A stretch of 64,000 bases of DNA from Paulownia fortunei. Its lineage: Eukaryota > Streptophyta > Magnoliopsida > Lamiales > Paulowniaceae. How positions within the stretch are numbered: position 1 is the first letter of the stretch; each line of letters starts with the position of its first letter. Below, one piece after another: positions 23,906 to 36,638 of this stretch. Position numbers and translations under genes: made by a program. The notes beneath the pieces are model-generated. The model was not told where the DNA came from. It saw nothing but the letters and a program-made list of their open reading frames with translations, and did no database searches. The stretch spans positions 3,482,673 through 3,546,672 of the forward strand of contig CM033115.1 in NCBI GenBank assembly GCA_019321725.1, given 5' to 3'.

Positions 23906-24566
23906 TGTTAACAGCCAATTCAACAAAGTGATTATGACATTCAACATCATCTAAAGATGAAAGTCATTGACATGACAACATTGTCGGGGTTCATTTTCAT
24001 TTCATTTTGTGAAAGTATTTCTTGAAAATTTCTTAAGAAGATTGTCTTTGGGAATGTGCAAAAATGACAATGTATTTGAATAAGGGAGATACCATAGTGG
24101 TGAAAAAGGAGCAAAAATCAAGGACAATGTCTTAAGAAAATTATGCAAGAATCAAGGACCATGATTTAAGGGAATCACGCATCAAAATAAAGCACAAATC
24201 AAGTAAGCATGATCTGTGGAAATAATCCATGATGTGGTTATATAAAGGCCTCACTCCTCTCTTATTGTTTTGATCATTCCAAAATTGAGAGTGAAAGAAT
24301 TCTTCAAGCAAAGAGTGAGGTTCTCTTGAAAGTTCGAAAATTGTTATTCTCTGGTGTATATTTTGGGTTTTTAGGTTTGTGAAAATTTTAGTGAATGTAA
24401 TCACTTATAGTCCTTCTTCCCTATAGTGAAGATCTGTAGCAGTTTAGTGGATGTAGTCTATTTTGGATGAACTATGTAAATTTCATATCTCAGTTTTATT
24501 TGCTTTATTTCTGCATTTTATTATCGCTTCGTTAACCTAATCTTAATGAAAGTTCTAGTTCCTACA
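23906..24566 (+). mobile_element. Probable left LTR of a Copia retrotransposon
   Basis: Begins tgttaacagcc and ends cctaca, giving TG...CA borders of 661 bp. It holds a promoter-like tatataaagg at 24239 and is followed two bases later by a primer-binding site. No right LTR is seen in the window, so the left border is an inference from the TG and context. Confidence 0.65.
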
Positions 24567-24568
24567 AT

Positions 24569-24580
24569 TGGTATCTAAGC
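24569..24580 (+). other. Retrotransposon primer-binding site
   Basis: tggtatctaagc is a 10/12 match to the common plant initiator-tRNA-Met binding site tggtatcagagc and sits immediately after the LTR end. Confidence 0.75.
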
Positions 24581-24604
24581 AAGTTCTATGCATTTTTAAG
24601 GAGC

Positions 24605-25960
24605 ATGGTGATAGCTAAAACATGTTCTATCTGTGGAGATTAAATTTTAAAAATGATCGTTGTGATCCCTCCAACCTTTCATTAAAATCCTTCTTGTCAA
24701 TTTAAAGCTTTAGGTGGAAGTTTTTTTCTTTTTATCTTTGTTCGTTTTTTTTTTTGTACAAATCCCGAAAAACTAGATTTGTGTGGAAGCGATAGCAATA
24801 GAAGAAGAAAATAGCATCAAAACAAAGAAGTTCAACAGTTAAAGCTTTAGCTTTTGAAAAATACATATAGAAGATTATTTATATTAGAAAGGCATGTTTT
24901 CATCTCTTGCCGGGAAACAGACAAATATGAAGAATGAAGAATGAGCTCTGATTAGCAGGCAAGCACTTAGTATTATTTGGTTGATAAGCGCACTTGATAA
25001 GAAAGCTGTTCAATTTGTGAATGATTGAAGACACAACTGCAACAACTCATGCTAATGAGTTAAGTACGATCACACCACAACTAATTTCAGTGGAAATCGA
25101 GTTCGATGAAGAATTGCAAGCATTAATCCTTCTATCTTCTCTGCTGGAAAGCTGGAATGTGATGGTGATGGTAGTGAGTGATTTTTTAAGAAGTAAGAAC
25201 ATGATATTTAAAGATGTTCATGATCTAATTCTAAGTGAAGAAATATACATGAAAGATTTAGGAGAAGCATAAGTTCAACTTTAAACGTCCAATTCAGAGG
25301 TACATCCAACGAATAAAAACTCAAATCAAAGAAAATCAAAATCAAGACGAAGTAACTCTAGATCTAAAAAAAAAGAGTATAACTATTGGAACTGCAGTAA
25401 GAATGGTCATTTGAAGAAGGATTATAGAGTGCCGAAGAAGAATAATGGTGGTGCTAAGGTACCAAGAATGTGGTCAAAGATAATGGAGACGTTCTAAATC
25501 CTGAGTATGAATAGTCCAATTGAATCCTGAATTTTGGATTATGGGACACCGTTTCCCTGCACCTCGTATTGTGAAATCATAAAAAACTACATTCGTGGTG
25601 ATTCTGTGAAGATTCATTTGGTTGATGATGAGATTTTGAAAATAATTAGGAAAGACAATGTCCAAATAAAACTGCCAAATCAAACCTCATTAAAGTTGAA
25701 AGACGTGAGATTTATTCCTAGTTTAAAAATAAATTTAATCTCAATGGGTCAAGTTCGTAGATAGTGAATGGAAGATCACTAAGTGAGGTATGGTTATAGC
25801 TCGTATGACAGAAGAACAATACTCTTTATTTCATTTCTAGCATGGCATGGTCGCATATGAAAGGTTTTTCTCAAAGGGGAAGCTGTCAACTCTCTAAAAT
25901 CAGTAGATGTTGAAAAATCGATAAGCCGTCCAAAGCAGAGAAGTTAAAAAATATTAATCT
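24605..25960 (+). pseudogene. Copia gag-protease-preintegrase remnant
   Basis: Gag: 25021-25272 reads FDEELQALILLSSLLESWN and later KDVHDLILSEE, as in Ty1/copia UBN2-type gag. Zinc knuckle: about 25378-25430 reads YNYWNCSKNGHLKKDYR, where both outer cysteines of the CX2CX4HX4C pattern have become Tyr. Protease: 25534-25760 has LDYGTPFPCTSYCEIIKNYI, with the catalytic DSG changed to DYG, followed by DVRFIPSLKINLISMGQ. Pre-integrase: weak matches around 25850-25920 (FSKGKLSTL; LKSVDVEK in shifted frames). Integrase and reverse transcriptase are absent, so the element is truncated on its 3' side and inactive. Confidence 0.88.
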
Positions 25961-28090
25961 TATTTTCCAACTTAAAAAATTGTGAGACTGTGACTTAAGC
26001 CCTTAAGATTATGTTTTCATGCATTAAAGTTTGAAAACTATTTATGAAATATAAAACTAAAAATAAATTGGTTTTTCTTTATTCTACTTTTGAAAACCAC
26101 AAGTTCCATCAACAGTTGCAACTTTTTTTTTATGAACTCTTTTGAGACCTCGACATGATCAAACCCTTTTCCAACAGTTTTTGTACGAGTGATGTGGACT
26201 TTCATTGTATGTTTTCATACCCATGACATCATTGGATTCGGACACTGAAAAAATATTCACTCAATCAAACTATTACGTCCAGATTCAATGAACTTCTTGT
26301 CTATGATTAGATTGAAGAAGAGTCCTCCAACTGATATGTTCTAGAGCATTTTTTTAAACTTGCGCAAGTCTCTGTGATTTATTTGGTTAATCTTATTCAT
26401 TTCTCAAGAATTTACCGTAACAGTTCTTACATTATGATTAAAGTGGTAGTTTAAGTATATAACTAATTATTACTTCTCAAACTTTAAAGAAAACAGAAAA
26501 AAAAATGTTACTATTTAGGTCACGAGTAAGTTACTATTTAAGTCATGGAAAAAAAACGTAACTTGTCATTTTTGTGGTGAAGGATTTTCAAGTTATTAGT
26601 ATGACTATGGTAGAAATGGTAATAAATTCAGGTAAGATCTAAACGAACTCAAGACAAGTTTGAGGTTTTAGTTTCAAACATGGACCATATTCATTTGACA
26701 TTGCATAGTTTTTTATTTTATTTTTTAAGATGTATTGTCATATACTATATATATACTCACATATAAACATATTATAATACAGGGATGACTTAATTTTGAG
26801 AGGTCCAATGACCTAACTACAAAAGGCCCAAGATGAACCACTACTGATAATCGTAATTTATGAATGAGTCCTGAGACCCAATATGGACTATTCATCATAT
26901 ACATTAAATAAAAATTTTAATTAAGAACCTTATAAATACTTCATTCACCGATAATCCATTTTACTATTATGAGAATTTTTAGCTATTTGTTCTTCATTTT
27001 TATCTTTTTTACATTAGTTCTGACTTGAGCGTCGGAAGATTTTCATTGGAATAATTCCAACACTTTTAATAACTTGTTATGATACAAACAGTGACCTACA
27101 TCTTAATTATTTTTCAACTTAGGAGTTGAGGACTCGAGGTGATATTGCATCACTTGTAGATTAAAATGATATAATATAATAAATAATTATTTTTGCTTTA
27201 AGTATATATAAAGGTAATTTATATACTTGAAAATTTTTAATCTTTCAAAAACTAAAACATACACATATAAATTTATATATGATTAGTTTTTTGTTACAAA
27301 TATTATTTTCTCATAAAAAGTTATGGTGATATTAATTTTTATTTAAAATATTTTTTAATATTTTTCATTCCTAAACTAATAGCAAACTCCCTCTTTGAGA
27401 AGCATTGATTCTTTAATTAAAATATGTTACCATGTCGGAGAACTCTAGTTCGAGGATCCTGAATTTTGACCATAAAGTATTGAAAAGTATATCTTGATAG
27501 GCAAGATAAAGGAAATGCCACATACGGACACAATTATGAGAGTTGTATATTGATTTATACATTTTATGTATTTTTTCACGATGAATACTTATTTTTATTT
27601 AAAAACTATTATAAATAAATAATTATTTTTCTTAAAAAAATTAAGTTTCTATTTTTTTCTTTTTTCATTAAATATCAAGATCAAGCACAATTTTAAACTA
27701 TTTTATTTTGAAGCAAGATGAAAAATTTCTATCATAGTTGCAAAATATATAACACCACCAAAGCTTTGTTTGATATTATTTTCCGCATTTTGGGTAGTAT
27801 GATTGGAGAATATGTTACGAATAAGATTGTCTTTAGATATTTTATTGAGAAAAAATAATATGATGTATTTTAAAAGATATTTTTAATTATATATATTATG
27901 GTTAGTAAAAAATATAATAGATGTATTATTAATATTATTTTATTGTAGTTAGATTAATATATTATTTAATTAAAATAATAATATACATATTTTGAAAAAA
28001 GAAAACATGTTCCCTAAAACAACAATCATTCGTTGAATAAATAACACTAAACAAAACCCAAATTTGTCCTTTTTTTTAGAGAAAATATTT
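25961..28090. other. AT-rich spacer with a possible LTR fragment
   Basis: 26785-27065 looks like an LTR piece: aggcccaagatgaaccac, a TATA-like ccttataaatacttc (26929-26943), and tgacttgagcgtcgga (27022), a word typical of plant Gypsy LTRs. No coding remnant accompanies it. The rest is AT-rich with no recognised gene. Confidence 0.35.
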
Positions 28091-28422
28091 TATGCCAAGG
28101 AACAATATGATCTCAAGTGCATTAAAACTAGTTAAAAAAAAGTCCACACACACAAACAAATGGCATTCCATTTCCAACCATTCCAATATTCACAACATTA
28201 GTCAAATCCTTGTTCCACATCCCCTGATTTCATGTACTCTAGAGAGATCAATATCCTCTCCATCCCCGCCCTGCTCGCCATCTCCCCCTCCTGGTCCTCA
28301 CCATCCATTCCCTCGTCGTCCCGTCTCCGGACGGCGGGCGGAACCACCATCGTGCTCCCAATATCATCTTCCAGAATCGTGTAACACTGTCATCTTATGT
28401 TTCATCGTCCTTTTCCAAGAAG

Positions 28423-31119
28423 ATGGCGCCCGGCTTGAAACCTTTCCAGCTCCTGGAAATAAACATCATTTCCGCACAGGACTTGGAGCCCATTTCCAGG
28501 AAAATGCGCACATATGCTCGGGCCTGGGTGCACCCCAATAGGAAGCTTTCGTCGTGCGTGGATACTGAGGGGAACAACAACCCTACATGGAATGACAAGT
28601 TTGTTTTTAGGGTGGACGAGGAGTTTCTCCGGGAAGATACCTCCGCCGTCATGATTGAAATCTGCGCAGAGCATTGGTTTCGCGACGTCATTGTTGGCAC
28701 GGTTCGCGTGCTTGTCGGGAACCTTATTCCTCCTCCTGTGTGGTCGCGCCGCCACAACCAACACATTGGGATGCGCTTTGTTGCCCTTCAGGTTATGTTT
28801 CTTTTTTTTCTTTCTTGATCAAACTTGAAAAGGGGCACGTGCATTTTCTTTCTCCTATTTATTTATTTATTTGGTTTATTGCAAATGTAAGTAAATGAAT
28901 TATCATCATTGTTTTGGAATTTTGATTTTTATGCACAAGGGATTTCTTGAAATGCCATGTAAAGATTGTGATTTGTGGATATGAGATAATTAATATTTGT
29001 GAAAGTATTATTTCAATCTCAAGAAAGTAAAAAAGGGCATTTTTATGTTATTTGAATTGGCTAAAATTAAATTGTACTATGAAATTGATTTTATTGCAAT
29101 TGTTATAGGGATAACAAACATTTCAAACGGATCAATTACTACTTGGACATCAAATTCTTGATTCGGTTACATATTGACAGTCTGTGATTTCATCAAATAT
29201 TAAAGGTCAAGCAAGGGCTATGTTAGCCAGAATTTAACACAGCAGCTAAAATCCATTCTTGTGCTTTCTAATTTGTAATGAGCATAAGAGTGCTCTTCTT
29301 ATTATTACCAAGTGAAACATTAATAGCTAAATGCCTCATAAAAACCTTATTTTCACCCTTTTTTGGATGTCTACACAATAGGGGATTAGATAGGACGGTT
29401 AAGCTTAATTTATTTGATGATTATAATAGACAATTAAGATATGCACGGAACAGTAAACATGGGATGACCAGCTTGTGAAATACTATGAACTTTCTCCTTA
29501 CCGTGAGTAACAACTAAAAAGCAATCATGATTGAACTCCCAACTTTTCTTATGTTTCATTCTTGTTGCAACTAATGCTTTGTTCATATTCACAATAAGAA
29601 TCGAATTAGAGCAGAATGGGAATCCCCAACCCCTTAGTCTATGTTAGTAAGATCTTAAATTTTAGTGAGGAAAAACATTAATGAAAATGATTTTCTCACA
29701 TCAAACGATGTAACTTTCTATTTTACATTTAAACATTTCATTTGTCCTTTTCCTCAAGATCGAAACATAGCCCCTTAAAGGACATATAAGCAGACACAAC
29801 TGAAGATCACATACCTACTTATATTGCACACTTTTTAAGTGTGCTCTGTGATCATGTTTTATTTGGGAGCATTGAATTTGAACACATCTTCATATCTTAA
29901 TTTGATTGTTGGCTTCATGTTTTAGGTGCGTCGGCCATCAGGGCGTCCACAGGGAATATTGAACATTGGTGTAGCCTTACTTGATGGCTCTATGAGAAGC
30001 ATGCCATTGTACACACAACTAAGCACTTCAGCAGTCGGATATCGCGATCTGATGCAGGATCCACCAAGTCTTCAGCAGCTTCAACAAAATGAAAACCAGA
30101 AAAATGACAACAATAACTACCAGGCTGCCAATGTTAAGCCTATACTGCGCAGATCTAGAAGTGAACGCAGCGAACGCGTGACATTTGATAATTATTCCCC
30201 TAACAGCTCAATTGTTGCAGTGGCAACAGGGAAGGTGGGAGTTAAAGAAAGTTCCATTCTTAGCATTTCAGAATCGGCGGATCCTTTTAAAGGAATGAAA
30301 AAGAAAGGCAAGGCGAGTTCAGTGATTAGTGGAGCAGAGCTCAGAGAGAAACCAAAACAAAAAGGTCTGAAAGGCAAGCCAAGTTCAGTGGTCAGTGATT
30401 CAGTTTACAGCAAAGGGTCGTCTAGCTTTTACAAGAAAGAGAAGCCTGATTTGAAGAAAAAAGAGACAAGAAATGAGGACAAGAACAAGAAGGTTGATGA
30501 AAAACCAGGCTCTGATGAATTGAATGGAATACCTACAAATAAGGTGGTTGATGAGAAATCAGTTACAAAAGTTAAAGGGTCGCACAATGTGGATCATACA
30601 CCTAAAGTGAAGCCTCCAAAACCAAACAATGTGAAGCCCATTCCAAAATACAATGGTTATGACTATGGTGCACCAAAGGGGTCATTGCCACAAGGCAAGT
30701 ATATGATTGGGGGCCCCTTCAAAGGTAATTCGATTTGGTCTGACTCCGAAGTGGGCCCATCACCGTCTGAGGTGGCTGCCGTGATGGCTGAGAAGAGATA
30801 TCCATTAGAGGACAATCAAAGCTCAGTCTTGGATGGCTGGAGCTTGGATGAAAGTGTTGAAGGGCTTAGGTCAAAGCTTGAGAGGTGGCGAATGGAGCTA
30901 CCACCCTTGTATGATCATGGCTTCTCTTCGGGTAGCTACAAGTCATCTGGCCACCATGCTCGTAGGCGCAGTGACAGTGGAAGTGGCTTGTTCTCATGCT
31001 TTGGGAATATATGTGGGTATGAGTGCCAATGCATTTGTGGTAAGCCTCCCGGAAGAAGGAACTATAGCACAAGGTTCCCTAGCTCCTCAGTTGGCACTCC
31101 AGGCCGGTCATTCCTTTGA
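28423..31119 (+). CDS. C2-domain protein with basic linker and Cys-rich tail
   Basis: Two exons, 28423-28791 and 29926-31119, with one GT-AG intron in phase 0; 520 aa. Residues 7-120 form a C2 domain (FQLLEINIISAQDLEPISRK; NPTWNDKFVFRV; FRDVIVGTVRVLVGNLIPPP), near the SRC2/CaLB-type single-C2 plant proteins. A Ser/Lys/Glu-rich region follows (about 190-360), then GAPKGSLPQGKYMIGGPF, an acidic helix ending LRSKLERWRMELPP, and a cysteine cluster (LFSCFGNICGYECQCICG) near the C-terminus. C2 domains of this kind bind membrane lipids, sometimes with calcium. The Cys cluster could be lipid-modified (inference). No transmembrane segment. The downstream in-frame stop and long exon 2 frame make the model firm. 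A broken copy of exon 1 lies at 20.0-20.5 kb. Confidence 0.9.
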
Positions 31120-31770
31120 GAATACATTATTAAAATTGTGAAACAAGTTTGGTTTTTCACTTTATTTCTTGTTATATGCTAAGGGGCCTTAGGGAAAAGA
31201 GTAACTATTTCTCCTAGCAGCCGGCAAACCTATCTTGACAATGAGGGTTATTCATGGATGATTTGATATTTTTATTTGCCAATTGAATGGCAATGAAGGA
31301 CATATACCAATGGAAGTTAGGAGGTTTTTGAGCACAGGAGCGACTAAGTCATGGATATGGTTGAGGTTTTTGGGCAAGTTCATGATTAGGTCACACTCCC
31401 CTAACTAGTTATTTGTTCCCCGTGTTTTGGACACCATACATTTCTATTTTCTTTAGTGTAAATTGTAATGAATTCTTTCATTTTATACCTTCAATATGTC
31501 TCTTGTTAACACAAGTTGACAGGTCGTTGCCACCACTAAAAATACTTAAACCATGTTCTTCTTTCTTAACTAGACAACTTCTTAATTACATAAACTTCAC
31601 CGATGTTGAATGTAAGACTGTTTATTATTATGTATGTCCATCATCATCTATACTTAGCTAGTTATCTAATAGATTAAATTATTTTACATCATTTTGAGAT
31701 ATTGAGTAACATTAGATGCAAGTTGATATGCTTGGCATTATTACCTCATATATGTAGTCTTGTCCCCCTC
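31120..31770 (+). other. 3' flank of the C2 gene
   Basis: Probable 3' UTR then spacer. Nothing else recognised. Confidence 0.4.
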
Positions 31771-32875
31771 CCCAACTTATAACCGGACCGTTATAACCTA
31801 ACCCAAGACCAGCTCATGAATAGTACGGACAATATGGGTCGATTTTCAGTATCTGAATTGGACTCTTATTAGGTCCAATTGACAAAACCCAACCCACTCC
31901 GTAAACCGGCCCATCAAAGGCCAACCCCAATTTAGAACCGACCCAGGTCCGTTATGGGCTAACTATTATATATTAAAATCTATAATTTATAATTATGTAT
32001 TTGTATTATTTTAACAAAATAAACATTCTTGTTCTCCAAAGAATTTGAATTTAAGGAGAAATTTATACTACTAGGCTAATCTTAATTATATTGAAATGTT
32101 ATCTCAAAATATATATATATTCACAAAACATGTTATATCAAATAAATTTAAGATAATCATTATTTAAAAATTAATATAAAATCTTAGAATAATACATTTA
32201 AAATAATCAACTAAATAATTATATACTAGTTATATTAATGATAATTTATAAGGCAAGAACATAAATTTAGAATAATATAGTAGTAAGTATAATAAACTTA
32301 AAAAGTAAATTTCTTAATAATAAAATAAAATAGTATTGAATATAATAAACTAAATTAAATTATGAATATTAAAATATAAACTTAAAATGAATATATCACT
32401 AATCAATTTATCAAATCAATATCTCAATTTGGTATAACTTAATTGTCAAATAAAAATAAGGTACAGTAATTATATAAATAAGTTAAAGACTTAAATTTAC
32501 ACTAATAAACTCAAAATAATAAAATAATGATCAAATCTAAATTTTAGGATAATATACTTTAAATAATAAATTTATAAATTCAATTTTAGGATATAAATAA
32601 TCTTAAGATATAATTTAGAGTAATAAATAAAATTTATAAATATAATATTATGATATAAAATATACATATGAATTTGTTAAAAAAAACCAATAAACTCAAC
32701 TTACAGGCCCAATCCTCAGGCCCAGGATTGGTCTACTAGCACCGGGTTAGTGGGGCGAGCTTGACCTATCTTTTAAAACTTTTATTTAGCTCGGCTCACC
32801 TCTTAGGTGGGCTTACATGGGTCCGGGCCGATTCAACCCAGATCGGCCCACTTGACAACTCTCTTTGTGTCTAAA
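31771..32875. mobile_element. Probable non-autonomous DNA transposon
   Basis: A very AT-rich core (about 31960-32690) is flanked by GC-richer blocks. The left block (31775-31960) has ccggcccatcaaaggccaac and accgacccaggtccgttatg. The right block (32700-32870) has cccaggattggtctactagc, gggtccgggccgattcaacc and gatcggcccacttgacaact. Such CCGGCCC/GGGCCGG ends with a terminal ttgtcaagtgggcc word are typical of plant hAT MITEs. Clean inverted ends and a target duplication were not established. Confidence 0.4.
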
Positions 32876-32904
32876 AGATAAGTATTGCGTTGAAAGGGTT
32901 TGTA

Positions 32905-33285
32905 TCTAAAAGTTAAATAAAGAGAAATATTTAAGATAAAAAAAACATAAAAATTGGTAGAGAAGTTAGCTTGCCAACGTTGGTTACAGGAATTTGTAAT
33001 GAGGGTTTTGTCTTTCACTTAAAACATTGTTTATTGTTTGCTTCTAGTCTTCATTTCCTTTCTTCTTTTCCTTGGGGTTTCATTTTGCTGCCTCAAGTTT
33101 AAACAATTGGGCTTGGGTTGTGGGTTTTAATTCCAACCAAAGAAAGTAATTTAGTTAAAAATATTGGCTTCTACGGCATGTGGACTAATGAAATTAGGCA
33201 GGTTTCAACCAAAGTCCAACAAATGTTTTAGGGTTGGAAAGCTTTTATTGTGCTTGACTTCATGAAATATTATTATTGGGATTTT
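32905..33285. repeat. Segmental duplication, copy A left part
   Basis: Matches 41260-41640 collinearly: ttggtagagaagtt-gcttgc, aatgagggttttatctttca, tgtttgcttctag, ggcttctacgg/ggcttctatgg and gtggac-aatgaa-ttaggca. Divergence is substantial, so the duplication is old. Interrupted after about 33285. No coding function recognised. Confidence 0.8.
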
Positions 33286-33905
33286 CACCAGTTATTACAT
33301 ATATAAAAGATTATTTTGCATTATGTTCATGGACTTTTTATTTAATTTGGATTCTTGTTTTTATTCATAATTTTTAGTCTTGTCATATTAATACTCGAGT
33401 TTAATTTTTATTTAGGTAGATGTCGCTCAAATTTTTATATATTTAAATTATGTATATATATTTATTAAAATAAAAAAAATAGCCCCTAAAAGGACTAATT
33501 TGTCCTTCATATTATTAGAAATTTCTCTTTTACAGTAGGTTTTTTTTTTCTTCATCCATCTTTCTCTCCTCTTTTTCATTCTCCCAATTTATTTATTTTT
33601 CTATTTCATTCCCTTTCTCAAATTCTCTTTTTTTTCTTTCTCTTTCAACATTTCACATCTACAAGTACTACAGTAAATTTTTTTTCTTCCTTTTCTATTA
33701 ATTTTATGTTCATTGTTAAATATTATTTAAGTGTTTGGTTGATGTTATTTAGATTGAAGATAGACTCTTACATAAGTTTTTTTTTTCAATTATGTGTGCA
33801 AATTACTTTTGTATTTCTTTAAAAAAAGTTTAGAGAACATTGTTTTGTGAAATAATTTAGTATAGTTTTTTTCCTTTATTGAATTGATAATTTTTCATAT
33901 AGGTT
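33286..33905. other. Sequence between duplication copy A and the transposase pseudogene
   Basis: Pyrimidine-rich tract (33535-33650) and AT-rich DNA, presumably the 5' part of the inserted DNA transposon. No terminal inverted repeat could be matched to the right end. Confidence 0.35.
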
Positions 33906-33911
33906 TACGCT

Positions 33912-36325
33912 ATGAGTAACAAGAAAATTGATTCTTATATAGTGCTAGGTCTCATAATCTTGAGACTTCAACAATCAATTTAGATAATTGTGCTTCTGAA
34001 TATCAAGATTCTATCCAGAGTATTCTCCAACAAATATTTAAAAGATTGATCAAAGTTCTAATTGTCCTCATATTGAACGGGATCGTGGATTATGTAAGTC
34101 TATATGGGATTATCCGATAGTTAAAAAAGATAAAATTAGACGTGTTTATCTAAGTCGGCCCTTATCAAGACATCCCAGAAAAGTTCCCTAAATATGTAGA
34201 TAAGTATGGCATGAGGTTTTTACCTTCTTGGTTCAAATTATTTCCTAATTAGTTGGAAAAAAAATTTCTTCAAAAAATGTTGCATATTGTTTTTCATGTT
34301 ATCATTTCGTTAAACCGTCTACATATGTCGGGACAAATGCATTTACCACTGATGGATTTCAACCTTGGAAAAAAAGTGAATGATGGTCAAAATTGTTCTT
34401 TTATATGATTCATGAAGGAAATAGTCACAATTCTTCACACTAGATAGTTGTAAAATATTTTCATTATTTGATGAACCTATTGCAGCATATTGAGAAGGTT
34501 ATTGACAAGCAATCAACAGAGTTAGTTGCGACTCAAAGTTTCAATTGATGTTGCAAGATTATGTGTATTTTAAGCTATAGCCTTTAGAGCCCATAATGAG
34601 TATTTAGACTCGCATAATCATGGTAATTTTTTATAAATTATAAAACACATAACTTCTTACAATGATGAGGTAAAATTCATTGTTTTGGAAAATGCTCCTC
34701 AAAATGCTTCATATATTTCTCCTCACATTCAAAAGGAGATCTTATCACACTATGCAAGTAGAATTCAAAGATTTATTAAAAAAGAAATTGGTGATGCAAA
34801 ATACTGTCTTATTATGGATGAATCTACAAATGAGTCAAAAAGAGAGTAAATGGCCATTATTTTAAGGTTTGTAGGCAAAAAAGTCTTTATTCGAGAGAGG
34901 TTCTTTGTTGTAGTTCATGTAGAGGATACTAAAGCATATACTTTAAAAAGAGAAATCTCTAGTGTTTTTTTTCACAATAATCTTATCATACAAAATATTC
35001 GAGAACAAGGGTATGATGGTACTAGTACTATGCGAGGAGAGTGAAATGGTTTACAGGCTCTCTTTTTAAATGAGTGCCCATATGCATATTATGTTAATTG
35101 CTTTGCTCATCGTCTATAGTAACAACAACTTAAAGTCTATACCTATCGAGTATTTTTTTTCATGCTTGACTGTTATTGTGAATTTAGTGGATTCGTCTTC
35201 AAAACGACATGACCAATTACAAATTGCTAATGCTATCCAAATTGCAGAATTGACCTCCACTAAGGAGCTTGAAAGTGGAAAGGTAAAAAATCAAATTAGG
35301 ATTGTACAATGTTACATGGTGGGGCTCTCATTTGAGAATTCTTCTTAGCTTACTTGATATGTTTGATTATATTCTTCTTGTTTTAAGTGAGATCATCAAT
35401 GACAAAAGTAGTTTATCTACCAAAGCATCAACTGATGGAGGTTATGACATAATGATATCATTTAAATTTGTATTTATTTTACATTTTATGGTTGAATTAC
35501 TGAAAAAGATAGATGATCTTTATAGAATTATACAATACAAGCCTCAGGACATTTTGAATACAATGGATGCAGTTGCTAACATAAAGAACTTGTTCAGAAA
35601 TTTAGGAAGAATGGATGGTATCAATTATTTGATAAAGTGAAAAGTTTTTATGAGAAACATAAGATAGATGTCCCACACATGAATACTTCTTGTCGATCAG
35701 GTAGAGATCAACTTCATAAGGGCAATCCTATTACTTTGGAACATCATTATTGAATTGTTATATTTATTGGGATAATAGATTCTATATTATAAGATAGGAG
35801 TTATCGATTTGATGAAAATACAGTAAAATTGCTCAGACTCAGCTCAACTTTGTATCCAAGATATAGATATAAACCATTCAACATTAATGATATTTGCAAA
35901 CTTGGTGAGAAGTTTTATCCCACTGATTTTACTAGTCAAGTTGCATATAAAGTATCAGTTGAAACTTTTTGAACTTAGTATTCAACGTAATATCTATTTT
36001 TAAAAAGTGTCAACACTTTCAAAGTTGTGTCAAGTATTATCGAAAATAAGGAAGACAATGCATTACTATCTTGTGGATGTATTGATTAAACTTATTCTAA
36101 CTCTTTTGATTTCCATTGCAACAACAGAGCATGCATTTTCATTTATAAAGTTTGTCAAGACAAGATTTAGGAATAAGATGGAAGATGATTTTTTGACTAG
36201 TTCATTACTAATGTACATTAATTGAGAAAGAAATTGATCAAACTTTTAGCATTGACTCAATTATTAATAAGTTTGATGTTTTGATAAAACATCGAGTACA
36301 ATTTAGGATGTCTAGATTAAATAAA
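33912..36325 (+). pseudogene. ZMYM1/hAT-like transposase pseudogene (TTF-type, DUF4371)
   Basis: Fragments in order along one strand define the family. N-side TTF-type zinc-finger part: SIWDYPIVKKDKIRRVYL, FLPSWFKLFP, AYCFSCYHFVKP and TTDGFQPWKK. DUF4371 core at 34680-35100: ISPHIQKEILSHYASRI, DAKYCLIMDESTNESKRE, VGKKVFIRERFFVVVHVED, REQGYDGTSTMRGE and YAYYVNCFAHRL. C-terminal hAT dimerisation block at 36100-36240: LISIATTEHAFSFIKFVKTR then FRNKMEDDF. Stops interrupt it at positions where the family has Gln (after SKRE) and Trp (after MRGE), consistent with C-to-T decay, and there are several frameshifts. The transposase is dead. About 700 codons remain recognisable. Confidence 0.88.
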
Positions 36326-36599
36326 TACCTAGTAGATATGCTTTATTTAGTATCAATTTGTACATTCTTGAATGCTATATGTATATTTTTGGAGATTTGG
36401 TAGATTTTATATTTAATTATGCTTCTATCAACTTTTTATAAATCTGAATTTCCTAAATTGATTTTTGTATTATGATATGAGTGAAGTATTATTTTCTTAC
36501 CCTTTCATTTTGAAATATTAATATAAAGTACTGTATTTGTATTTTTGTATTTTCCCTTTAGTAACTAGTTATTATGAAAATTTCAATCTTTCCCCCCAA

Positions 36600-36630
36600 A
36601 ATTGAAAATCTTGACTCTGCCCCTACATAT
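36600..36630. mobile_element. Probable right end of the hAT-like element
   Basis: aaaatcttgactctgcccctac (in inverted sense gtaggggcagag...) resembles the terminal words of plant ZMYM1/hAT elements and lies about 300 bp beyond the transposase. No left partner was found. Confidence 0.35.
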
Positions 36631-36638
36631 TGCGACTC

